This document shows positions 33,555 to 41,490 of a stretch of 64,000 nt of DNA, piece by piece (positions within the stretch are counted from its first letter, which is position 1; the number at the start of each line of letters is the position of its first letter). Source of the stretch: an uncultured Piscinibacter sp. Lineage in GTDB: Bacteria; Pseudomonadota; Gammaproteobacteria; Burkholderiales; Burkholderiaceae_C. The stretch spans positions 1 through 64,000 of the forward strand of contig NZ_CALFYO010000009.1 in NCBI RefSeq assembly GCF_937952055.1, read 5' to 3'. The notes below the pieces were generated by a model. The model was not told where the DNA came from. It did no database searches and saw nothing but the letters and a program-made list of their open reading frames with translations. The position numbers were made by a program, and so were the translations under genes.

Positions 33555-34631
33555 ATGCGCTTCATCTTCAAGACGAGTTACGAGCAGGACATCCGCCTCG
33601 CCAAACACGGCGGGCAGGTGTTCTGGTACGGAGCGTTGCTGCTCGTCTTGCTGGTCGCGCCTTGGCTGTTCCCGGAGTACTGGCTGGCGCAACTCACCTT
33701 CGTGCTCATCTACGCCGTCGTCGGCCTCGGGCTGATGCTGCTGTCGGGCTTCACCGGCCAGTTCTCGCTCGGCCACGCGGCGTTCCTCGGCGTCGGCGCC
33801 TACACGCAGGCGGCTCTGACCGGCGCCGGCATGCCGTTCCCGCTGGCCATGCTCGCGGCGGCGGCTGTGTCGGCGCTGGTCGGCGTGATCGTCGGCCTGC
33901 CGGCGCTGCGCCTGAAGGGCATCTATCTCGGCATCGCCACGCTCGCCTTCGGCTTCATCGTCGAAGAGGTGTTCGCGCGCTGGGAGAGCGTGACCGGCGG
34001 CAACGCGGGAAAGCACGTCAAGTCTCCCGAGCTGTTCGGCTGGACGCTCGACTCCGGCGAGTCCTTCTACTACCTGTGCCTGCTGGTCGCCGTGATCGCC
34101 ACGCTGGCCATCCTCAACCTGCTGCGCTCGCCCACCGGCCGCGCCTTCGTCGCCATCCGCGATTCCGAGATCTCGGCGCAGAGCATGGGCATCCACCTGG
34201 CGCGCTTCAAGACGATGTCGTTCGCCATCTCCGCAGCCCTGGCGGGCGTGGGCGGCGCGCTGTATGCGCACAAGCTGAAGTTCATCTCGCCCGACCAGTT
34301 CGGCGTGCTGCAGTCGATCGACCTGATCCTGATGATCGTCATCGGCGGGCTCGGCTCGGTACACGGCGCGTTCCTCGGCGCGATCTTCCTCATCACCATG
34401 CCGCAGGCCATCGCGCTGGCGAAGGACCACCTGCCCGACGCGATCGCGCTCGCGCCGGGCCTGCAGGGTGTGGTCTACGGCGCGGTGCTGATCGCCTTCG
34501 TGCTGTTCGAGCCGCTCGGCCTGTACGGCCGCTGGCTCAAGTTCCGCACCTGGTTCCAGATCTTCCCCTTCTACCGGCGCGGTATGTTCAGGCGGCAGAA
34601 GAGCTTCCAGAAGTCGGAGCGGCTGAAATGA
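33555..34631 (+). CDS. livM: Branched-chain-type ABC transporter permease LivM
   Basis: This 358-residue permease has about ten membrane segments and the LivM-typical LLSGFTGQFSLGHAAFLGVGA near 65-85. It starts 6 bases after livH. The C-terminal tail after the last helix is basic. The stop overlaps the livG start (ATGA). It forms the inner-membrane pore with LivH. Confidence 0.9.
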   Translation: MRFIFKTSYEQDIRLAKHGGQVFWYGALLLVLLVAPWLFPEYWLAQLTFVLIYAVVGLGLMLLSGFTGQFSLGHAAFLGVGAYTQAALTGAGMPFPLAMLAAAAVSALVGVIVGLPALRLKGIYLGIATLAFGFIVEEVFARWESVTGGNAGKHVKSPELFGWTLDSGESFYYLCLLVAVIATLAILNLLRSPTGRAFVAIRDSEISAQSMGIHLARFKTMSFAISAALAGVGGALYAHKLKFISPDQFGVLQSIDLILMIVIGGLGSVHGAFLGAIFLITMPQAIALAKDHLPDAIALAPGLQGVVYGAVLIAFVLFEPLGLYGRWLKFRTWFQIFPFYRRGMFRRQKSFQKSERLK

Positions 34632-35431
34632 GCGGCAACGTCCTGCTCTGCGCCAGGGACCTGAGCGTGCGCTTCGGCGGCGTGCTTGCCGTCAACAAGG
34701 TCGGCTTCGACGTCAAGCGTGGCGAGGTGTTCACGCTGATCGGCCCGAACGGCGCCGGCAAGACGACGGTCTTCAATCTGATCAGCCGCATCTACACGCC
34801 GACCTCCGGCAGCATCGAGTACGAGGGCGAATCGCTGCTCGCGCACGCGCCGCACGAGATCGCGCAGCTCGGCATCGCGCGCACCTTCCAGAACATCGAG
34901 CTGTTCGAGCACGCCACCGTGCTGCAGAACCTGCTGATCGGCCGGCACACGCACCGCGAGACGGGTTTCTGGAGCCAGCTCTTCTTCACGCCCGCGACGC
35001 GTGCCGCCGAGGTACGTGCTCGGCACAAGGCGGAAGAGGTGATCGAACTGCTCGAACTGCAGCACCACCGCGAATCGCTCGTGGCCGGGCTGCCCTACGG
35101 CGTGCGCAAGGTGGTGGAGCTGGCGCGCGCGCTGTGCACCGAGCCGAAGCTGCTGCTGCTGGACGAGCCTTCGTCGGGCCTGAACGTCGAGGAGACCGAC
35201 GACATGGCGTTCTGGATCGGCGACATCCGCGACGAGCTCGGCGTCACCGTGCTGATGGTCGAGCACGACATGTCGCTCGTCTCCAAGGTGTCCGACCGCG
35301 TGCTCGCGATGAACCAGGGCGAGGTGCTCGCGCTGGGGTCGCCTGCCGAGGTGCAGGGCCACCCGGGGGTCGTCGAGGCCTACCTCGGCGCTGCCGGCGA
35401 CGTCGAGAGCCTGCGCAGGAGGGCGGCATGA
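34628..35431 (+). CDS. livG: ABC transporter ATP-binding protein LivG
   Basis: This 267-residue ATPase has Walker A GPNGAGKTT near 40-48 and Walker B LLLLDEPSSGL, and a histidine switch in MVEHDM. The signature region reads LPYGVRKVVELARAL, where the usual LSGGQ is replaced by LPYGV, as is common in LivG proteins. It overlaps livM and livF by 4 bases each. Confidence 0.92.
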   Translation: MSGNVLLCARDLSVRFGGVLAVNKVGFDVKRGEVFTLIGPNGAGKTTVFNLISRIYTPTSGSIEYEGESLLAHAPHEIAQLGIARTFQNIELFEHATVLQNLLIGRHTHRETGFWSQLFFTPATRAAEVRARHKAEEVIELLELQHHRESLVAGLPYGVRKVVELARALCTEPKLLLLDEPSSGLNVEETDDMAFWIGDIRDELGVTVLMVEHDMSLVSKVSDRVLAMNQGEVLALGSPAEVQGHPGVVEAYLGAAGDVESLRRRAA

Positions 35432-36198
35432 GCGACGTCCTGCGGCTGGCCAACGTCGAGAGCAGCTACGGGCCGATCCGCGCCATCCGCGGCGTCAGCC
35501 TGAAGGTCGAGAAGGGGCAGATCGCCACCGTGCTCGGCTCCAACGGCGCCGGCAAGACGACCATCCTCAAGACCATCTCCGGCATCCTCGATCCGACCAA
35601 GGGGTCGATCGAGTTCAACGGCGAGGACATCACCGCGCGCGACCCGGCGCAGATCGTGCAGCGCGGCCTCAGCCACGTGCCCGAGGGGCGCGAGGTGTTT
35701 CCACTGCTGTCGGTGCACGACAACCTGATGATGGGCGCCTACACACGCCGCGACCGCGACGGCGTGGCGCGCGACCTCGAGACGGTGTACGGCTACTTCC
35801 CCATCCTGCGCGAGCGATCGAAGCAGGATGCCGGGCTGCTGTCCGGCGGCCAGCAGCAGATGCTGGCGATCTCTCGCGCGCTGATGGCCGCGCCCGAGCT
35901 GATGCTGCTCGACGAACCCAGCCTGGGCCTGTCGCCACGGCTGACGCGCGAGATCTTCGAGATCGTCATCCGCATCAACCGCGAGCGCGGCACCACGCTG
36001 CTGCTCGTCGAGCAGAATGCCAACATGGCGCTCAACGTCGCCGACCAGGGCTACGTGCTGGAGAACGGCCGCATCGTCATGGAGGACAGCTGCGAGCGGC
36101 TGCGCGAGAAGGAGGACATCAAGGAGTTCTACCTCGGCATGAAGGAGTCCGGCGTGCGCGGAGAGCGGCGCTGGAAGAAGAAGAAGACGTGGAGGTGA
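35428..36198 (+). CDS. livF: ABC transporter ATP-binding protein LivF
   Basis: This 256-residue ATPase has Walker A GSNGAGKTT, signature LLSGGQQQ, Walker B LMLLDEPSLGL and switch LVEQNA. The C-terminal stretch beyond the usual FYLG end is short and very basic (ERRWKKKK). The start at 35428 overlaps the livG stop. It completes the importer with LivHMG. Confidence 0.92.
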   Translation: MSDVLRLANVESSYGPIRAIRGVSLKVEKGQIATVLGSNGAGKTTILKTISGILDPTKGSIEFNGEDITARDPAQIVQRGLSHVPEGREVFPLLSVHDNLMMGAYTRRDRDGVARDLETVYGYFPILRERSKQDAGLLSGGQQQMLAISRALMAAPELMLLDEPSLGLSPRLTREIFEIVIRINRERGTTLLLVEQNANMALNVADQGYVLENGRIVMEDSCERLREKEDIKEFYLGMKESGVRGERRWKKKKTWR

Positions 36199-36202
36199 TG
36201 CC

Positions 36203-38059
36203 GTGCCGAACATCTGGGACCTGAGCGAACTCAAGCCGCGCACCGACGTCGTCGTCCCCGGGGAGACGATGTCCGCGATGTTCTGGAACGCGGTGGCGCA
36301 GCGCGGCGACCGCGTCTTCATGCGCCAGAAGGAACTCGGGCTGTGGCGCGAGTGGACCTGGACGCAGACCGGCGAGGCGGTGCGCGAGATCGCCCACGGG
36401 CTGATGAGCCTGGGCTTCCGCAGCGGCGACTGTGCCTCCATCCTCTCCAATACTGTGGTCGAGTGGATGCTCGCCGACATGGCCATCCTCTCGTGCGGCG
36501 GCGTCAGCAACGGCATCTACCCGACCGACGCGGCCGAGCAGGCGCAGTACCTCTGCGAGGACTCGCGCACCTCCGTGCTGTTCGTGGAGGACGAGGAGCA
36601 ACTGGACAAGGCGCTCGAGGTGCGCGCTCGCCTGCCGCTGCTGCGCAAGATCGTGGTCTTCGACACCAAGGGCCTGCGCGACTTCAAGGATCCCGGCGTG
36701 ATCGACCTGGCGGCGCTGCGCGACCTCGGCCGCGTGCACGAAAAGGACCACCCGGGCGAACTCGACGCACGCGTTGCCGCCTGCCGGCCGGGCGACCTGG
36801 CCATACTCGTCTACACCTCGGGCACCACCGGCAAGCCCAAGGGTGCGATGCACTCGCATGCCGGCCTCGTCTACACCGTGCGCGGCTACAACCTGATCGT
36901 GGCGCAGTACGAGACCGACGAGCGCATGTGCTTCCTGCCGCTGTGCCACATCGCGGAGCGCATCGGCGGTGCCTTCTTCGCCGTCTACACCGGCTCGGTG
37001 CTCAACTTCGTCGAGCGACCGGAGACCGTGCCGGAGAACGTGCGCGAGATCGCGCCGACGGTGTTCACCGCCGTGCCGCGCGTGTGGGAAAAGTTCTATT
37101 CGGCGGTGACGATCGCGCTGCGCGAATCGAGCGCGCTGCAGCAGGCCGCCTACGGCTGGGGCATTTCGGTCGGCATGCGCATCGCCGACCGGGTGCTCGC
37201 CGGCCAGCCCGTGAGCGCGTGGCTGAAGCTGCAGTTCCGCGTCGCGCGCCTGATCGCGCTGGACAACGTGCGCAAGCTGATCGGCGTGCACCGGGCGCGC
37301 TTCTGCGTCACCGGCGCGGCGCCGATCTCGCCCGAACTGATCAAGTGGTACCTCGCGCTGGGCGTGCCGCTCGGCGAGGTGTGGGGCATGACCGAGACCT
37401 GCGGCGCCGCCACCTCCACCCCGATCGGCCGCATCAAGCCCGGCATGGTCGGCCCGGCCTGCCCGTTCAACGAGGTGCGGCTCGATCCGGTGACGAACGA
37501 GATCCAGGTGAAGGGCCCGAACGTCTTCATGGGCTACCTCAACCTGCCGGAGAAGACCGCCGAGACCTTCACGCCCGACGGATGGCTGCGCACCGGCGAC
37601 GTCGGCGAGATGGACGAGGACGGCTACTTCCGCATCACCGACCGGATGAAGGACATCATCATCACGGCCGGCGGCAAGAACGTCACGCCCAGCGAGCTCG
37701 AGAACGACCTGAAGTTCTCCCCCTACATCACCGACGCGGTGGTGATCGGCGACAAGCGGCCCTACCTGACCGTGATCGTGATGATCGACCAGGAGAACGT
37801 CGAGAAGTTCGCGCAGGATCGCGACATCCCGTTCAGCAACTACACCAGCCTCACGCGCGCCCAGGAAGTCCAGGCGCTGATCTGGGACGAGATCGAGCGC
37901 GTGAACAGGAAGTTCGCCCGTGTCGAGCAGATCAAGAGGTTCTTCCTGCTCGAGACGCAACTCAGCGCCGAGGACGAGGAGCTCACGCCGACGATGAAGC
38001 TCAAGCGCAAGCTCGTCGAGAAGAAGTACGCCGAGCGCATCGATGCGATGTACCGTTGA
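36203..38059 (+). CDS. AMP-dependent long-chain-type acyl-CoA ligase
   Basis: This 618-residue ligase starts at GTG 36203, seven bases after GGAGG. It has the P-loop YTSGTTGKPKG near 204-214, the WGMTET motif, and the Asp of TGDVGEMDEDG in the hinge region. The large size and extended C-terminal part place it with long-chain (FAA1-like) acyl-CoA synthetases. It sits between livF and the binding-protein gene, so an imported carboxylic acid is probably converted to its CoA thioester on entry. The exact acid is unknown. Confidence 0.88.
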   Translation: MPNIWDLSELKPRTDVVVPGETMSAMFWNAVAQRGDRVFMRQKELGLWREWTWTQTGEAVREIAHGLMSLGFRSGDCASILSNTVVEWMLADMAILSCGGVSNGIYPTDAAEQAQYLCEDSRTSVLFVEDEEQLDKALEVRARLPLLRKIVVFDTKGLRDFKDPGVIDLAALRDLGRVHEKDHPGELDARVAACRPGDLAILVYTSGTTGKPKGAMHSHAGLVYTVRGYNLIVAQYETDERMCFLPLCHIAERIGGAFFAVYTGSVLNFVERPETVPENVREIAPTVFTAVPRVWEKFYSAVTIALRESSALQQAAYGWGISVGMRIADRVLAGQPVSAWLKLQFRVARLIALDNVRKLIGVHRARFCVTGAAPISPELIKWYLALGVPLGEVWGMTETCGAATSTPIGRIKPGMVGPACPFNEVRLDPVTNEIQVKGPNVFMGYLNLPEKTAETFTPDGWLRTGDVGEMDEDGYFRITDRMKDIIITAGGKNVTPSELENDLKFSPYITDAVVIGDKRPYLTVIVMIDQENVEKFAQDRDIPFSNYTSLTRAQEVQALIWDEIERVNRKFARVEQIKRFFLLETQLSAEDEELTPTMKLKRKLVEKKYAERIDAMYR

Positions 38060-38084
38060 CCCCGCCACCCCAAGGAGACAGACG

Positions 38085-39254
38085 ATGAAACCGGTTCTCA
38101 GTCTCGCCGCCGCGCTGCTCGCGCTGGCCGGTGCCGCCGCCCACGCGCAAGCCCCGCAAGGCATCAGCAAGAACGAGATCGTGCTCGGCTCGATCCAGGA
38201 TCTCTCCGGCCCGATCGCCGGATTCGGCAAGCAGGTGCGCCAGGGCATGCTGCTGCGCGTGGACGAGCTCAACGAGCAAGGCGGCATCCACGGCCGCAAG
38301 ATCAAGCTGCTCATCGAGGACTCGGCCTACGATCCGAAGAAGGCGGTGCTGGCGGCGCAGAAGCTGGTCAACCAGGACAAGATCTTCGCCATGGTCGCGC
38401 ACATCGGCACGCCGACGAACAATGCCGCGATGCCGGTGCAGTTCGAGAAGAACGTCATCAACTTCTTCCCGGTCACCGCGGCGCGCGAGATGACCGAGCC
38501 GGTGCACAAGCTGAAGTTCGCCGGCGGCTCGAGCTACTACGACCAGATGCGCGTGGCGCTGCCCCGGCTGATCAAGGACAAGGGAGTGCAGAAGGTCTGC
38601 ACGATCTACCAGGACGACGAGTTCGGCCTGGAGGTGTTCCGCGGTGCGGAGGCGGGCCTGAAGGCGCTGAACATGGACTTCGCCGAGAAGACCACCTACA
38701 AGCGCGGTGCGACCGATTTCTCGTCGCAGGTGGCGCGCATGAAGGCGGCCGGCTGCGAGCTGGTGGTGCTGGGCACGATCATCCGCGAGACCATCGGCAC
38801 GATCGCCGAAGGCCGCAAGACGGGCTTCAATCCGGTCTACCTGGGATCGAGCGCGACCTACACCGACCTGATCCACAAGCTCGGCAAGAAGGCGATGGAC
38901 GGCCTGTACGCCACGCACACCGTGCAGCATCCGTACATGGACGAGGTCTCGCCGAAGATCGCCTTCTGGGCGAAGAAGTACCAGACCAAGTTCGGCGACG
39001 ACCCGACGGTGTTCTCCGTCTACGGCTACTCGGCGATCGACACCTTCATCCAGGCGGCACAGAAGGCCGGGCCGAACCTGACCACCGACAGCTTCATCAA
39101 GGCGATGGAGTCGATGACTTTCCCTCCGGACATGTTCGGTTCGGCCGAGCTGACCTTCAGCTCGACCAAGCGAGCGGGCAGCAACATGACACGCATGTCT
39201 CAGCTGCAGGACGAACGCTGGAAGCCTGTGACCGACTACGTGAAGCCGCAGTGA
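38085..39254 (+). CDS. ABC transporter periplasmic substrate-binding protein (LivK-like)
   Basis: This 389-residue protein begins with a signal peptide (MKPVLSLAAALLALAG, cleavage near AHA-QAP). It folds as a type I periplasmic binding protein of the Leu/Ile/Val family, with SIQDLSGPIAGFGKQ at the front and DDEFGLEVFRG in the middle. AAGGAG precedes the ATG at 38085. It is the last gene of the operon and is followed by a strong terminator at 39275. It captures the substrate of the LivHMGF importer. Confidence 0.92.
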   Translation: MKPVLSLAAALLALAGAAAHAQAPQGISKNEIVLGSIQDLSGPIAGFGKQVRQGMLLRVDELNEQGGIHGRKIKLLIEDSAYDPKKAVLAAQKLVNQDKIFAMVAHIGTPTNNAAMPVQFEKNVINFFPVTAAREMTEPVHKLKFAGGSSYYDQMRVALPRLIKDKGVQKVCTIYQDDEFGLEVFRGAEAGLKALNMDFAEKTTYKRGATDFSSQVARMKAAGCELVVLGTIIRETIGTIAEGRKTGFNPVYLGSSATYTDLIHKLGKKAMDGLYATHTVQHPYMDEVSPKIAFWAKKYQTKFGDDPTVFSVYGYSAIDTFIQAAQKAGPNLTTDSFIKAMESMTFPPDMFGSAELTFSSTKRAGSNMTRMSQLQDERWKPVTDYVKPQ

Positions 39255-39274
39255 CGCGCTGATGGAACGACACC

Positions 39275-39302
39275 GGGCCGCCGCGAGGCGGCCCTTTTCT
39301 TT
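39275..39302 (+). terminator. Rho-independent terminator of the liv operon
   Basis: A perfect 8-bp stem GGGCCGCC/GGCGGCCC with a GCGA tetraloop is followed by TTTTCTTT. It lies 20 bases past the binding-protein stop. Confidence 0.9.
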
Positions 39303-39467
39303 GGGGGATCGACAGCGTGACGGGCCGCATGTCCGGCCGGGAATGGCAGGCGATTGCCGTCCATCTTGCGGGATCGACGAGCGCTCGCCTGAACACAATG
39401 GCCGTGACGGGCGAGCCCGTGGATGCGGCCTGCGGCAGGCTCCTGATGGCGAGGGGGAATCCGAACG

Positions 39468-39750
39468 ATGTTGTCGCCTGCACGCCAGTGGCGTTCCGGT
39501 GTCGTTGCACCCCTGGCCGTGCTGTTGCTCGGGCTGGCCGCTGCCGCGACCGCAGGCCTGTGGCTGCAACGCAGCATCGACGCGCAGGCGCAGGCCGAGT
39601 TCGGACGAGCATGCGGACTGGGCCGGCTCCGCCGAGATGCTGCTGCGCGAGGCCGACGCACAACTGTATGCGGCCAAGTCGCGCGGGCGAAATCAGGCCT
39701 GCGGTGTCGCGCTGGGATCGCCCCTGGGTTCGACTCAGGACACGATGTAG
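39468..39750 (+). pseudogene. Remnant of a diguanylate cyclase gene (internal deletion)
   Basis: The frame from ATG 39468 (preceded by GAGGGGG) encodes a basic leader, a membrane helix (VVAPLAVLLLGLAAAATAG) and a CHASE-like beginning (QRSIDAQAQAEF). At about 39600 this register is lost. Another frame continues with SAEMLLREADAQLYAAKSRG and GRNQACG, the classic last helix of a GGDEF domain, ending at TAG 39748-39750. Most of a cyclase gene appears deleted with a frame change, leaving both ends fused out of register. The tail overlaps the convergent thioesterase gene by 16 bases. Bases 39303-39467 before it hold nothing I recognise. Confidence 0.75.
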
Positions 39751-40205
39751 GCGCCGGCACCCGTCGACAGCAGCTTGCCTTCGGCGCCGAAGAACTCCAT
39801 GCGCGTGGAGGCCACCCGCGACCCCAGCCGCAGGACCTGTGCGCGCAACACGAAGCTCTCGCCGACGGCCGGGCGAAGATAGTCGATGCGCAGGTCGATG
39901 GTGCCGAGCTTGCCGAAGCGATGGAGGCGCTGCAGCGGCGCCTCGTCCATGTGGCGCGCACCGATCGCCGCCATCACCGCCAGTCCGCCCATCGCGTCCA
40001 GCCCGGCGCTGACCACGCCGCCGTGAAGACGGCGGTGGCCGTAGTGGCCGATCAGGTCTTCGCGCATGGCGATGCGGCCGCTCACGCCATCGCCCGAGAC
40101 CTCGTCGATGCGCAGGCCGAGCAGGCGGTTGAAGACGATGCGTTGCTCGAAGATCTCCTTCAAGCCGTTGACGAACGAAGTTTCGAAGGCGGGACTCGGG
40201 CTCAT
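39735..40205 (-). CDS. Hotdog-fold thioesterase (PaaI/YigI-like)
   Basis: This 156-residue hotdog protein has the YigI/PaaI-like core: IVFNRLLGLRI, then LIGHYGHRRLHGGVVSAGLDAMGG with the LHGG motif near 70. It should hydrolyse acyl-CoA thioesters. The ATG at 40205 fits the family's length; the frame upstream is an extension. It diverges from the thiolase gene across about 77 bases, so the pair may share regulation. Substrate chain length is unknown. Confidence 0.82.
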   Translation of the reverse strand: MSPSPAFETSFVNGLKEIFEQRIVFNRLLGLRIDEVSGDGVSGRIAMREDLIGHYGHRRLHGGVVSAGLDAMGGLAVMAAIGARHMDEAPLQRLHRFGKLGTIDLRIDYLRPAVGESFVLRAQVLRLGSRVASTRMEFFGAEGKLLSTGAGAYIVS

Positions 40206-40282
40206 GGGTTGTCGATGATGGCGGGGCAGTGTGTCGACCTCGATAATGCACTGTGAATGCAGGCAACCCGGAGGATGCGGCT

Positions 40283-41488
40283 GTGAGTCATGCAATGATC
40301 TTCGACGCCGTGCGCACGCCGCGCGGCAAGGGCAAGAGGGACGGCAGCCTGCACGAGGTCAAGCCGGTCGACCTGCTGGCGGGGCTGCTGGTGAAGCTGC
40401 AGAAGCGCCTGGACTTCGACCCCGCTGCGCTCGACGACGTGGTGATGGGCGTGGTCTCGCCGATCGGCGAGCAGGGCTCGGTGATCGCCAAGACGGCGGC
40501 GCTGAAGGCTGGTTGGGACTTCCGCGTCGCCGGCATGCAGATCAACCGCTTCTGCGCCTCCGGCCTGGAGGCGGTGAACCTGGCGGCGCAGAAGGTCGCC
40601 AGCGGCTGGGAAGATCTCGTCATCGCCGGCGGCGTGGAAAGCATGTCGCGCGTGCCGATCGGCAGCGACGGCGGCGCCTGGGCGCAGGATCCGGCGACCA
40701 ACTTCGCCACCGGCTTCGTGCCTCAGGGCATCGGCGCCGACCTCATCGCCACGCTGGCCGGGTGGGGCCGCGAGGACGTGGATCGCTTCGCGCTCGTCTC
40801 GCAGCAGCGTGCCGCCGCCGCGCAAGCCGAAGGGCGCTTCGACCGCTCGGTGATCCCGGTGGACGACGAGATCGGCCTGCCGGTGCTGGAGCGTGACGAG
40901 TTCATCAAGCCGCGCACCACGCTCGAGGGGCTGTCGCAACTCAAACCGGCATTCGCCGAGCTCGGCGCGCTGGGCTTCGACGCGGTGGCGCTGGCGCGCT
41001 ATCCGCAGGTCGAGCGCATCGAGCACGTGCACACGGCGGGCAATTCCTCGGGCATCGTCGACGGTGCGGCGGCGGTGCTGATCGGCAGCGAAGCGAAGGG
41101 CCGCGAGCTCGGCCTGGTGCCGCGCGGGCGCATCGTTGCCACCGCGCTGTCGGGCGCCGATCCGACCATCATGCTCACCGGCCCGATGCCGGCCACACGC
41201 AAGGCGCTCGCCAAGGCGCGCTTGACGGTGGACGACATCGACCTGTTCGAGGTCAACGAGGCGTTCGCAGCCGTGCCGATGCGCTTCATGAAGGAGATGA
41301 ACGTGCCGCACGACAAGGTCAACGTCAACGGCGGCGCGATCGCGCTCGGTCACCCACTCGGCGCCACCGGCGCGATGCTGCTGGGCACGCTGCTGGACGA
41401 GCTGGAGCGGCGCCACCTGAAGCGTGGCCTGATCACGCTGTGCGTCGGCGGCGGCATGGGCATCGCGACGATCATCGAGAGGGTGTGA
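40283..41488 (+). CDS. Acetyl-CoA C-acyltransferase (thiolase)
   Basis: This 401-residue thiolase starts at GTG 40283 behind GGAGG. The acyl-accepting cysteine lies in NRFCASGLEAV near 90, the base histidine in GHPLGATGA and the second cysteine in CVGGGMG. It catalyses the last step of beta-oxidation. It is followed after 2 bases by the FadJ-like gene, so the two form an alpha/beta-type oxidation pair. A second in-frame start further left would add 10 residues. Confidence 0.93.
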   Translation: MSHAMIFDAVRTPRGKGKRDGSLHEVKPVDLLAGLLVKLQKRLDFDPAALDDVVMGVVSPIGEQGSVIAKTAALKAGWDFRVAGMQINRFCASGLEAVNLAAQKVASGWEDLVIAGGVESMSRVPIGSDGGAWAQDPATNFATGFVPQGIGADLIATLAGWGREDVDRFALVSQQRAAAAQAEGRFDRSVIPVDDEIGLPVLERDEFIKPRTTLEGLSQLKPAFAELGALGFDAVALARYPQVERIEHVHTAGNSSGIVDGAAAVLIGSEAKGRELGLVPRGRIVATALSGADPTIMLTGPMPATRKALAKARLTVDDIDLFEVNEAFAAVPMRFMKEMNVPHDKVNVNGGAIALGHPLGATGAMLLGTLLDELERRHLKRGLITLCVGGGMGIATIIERV

Positions 41489-41490
41489 GC

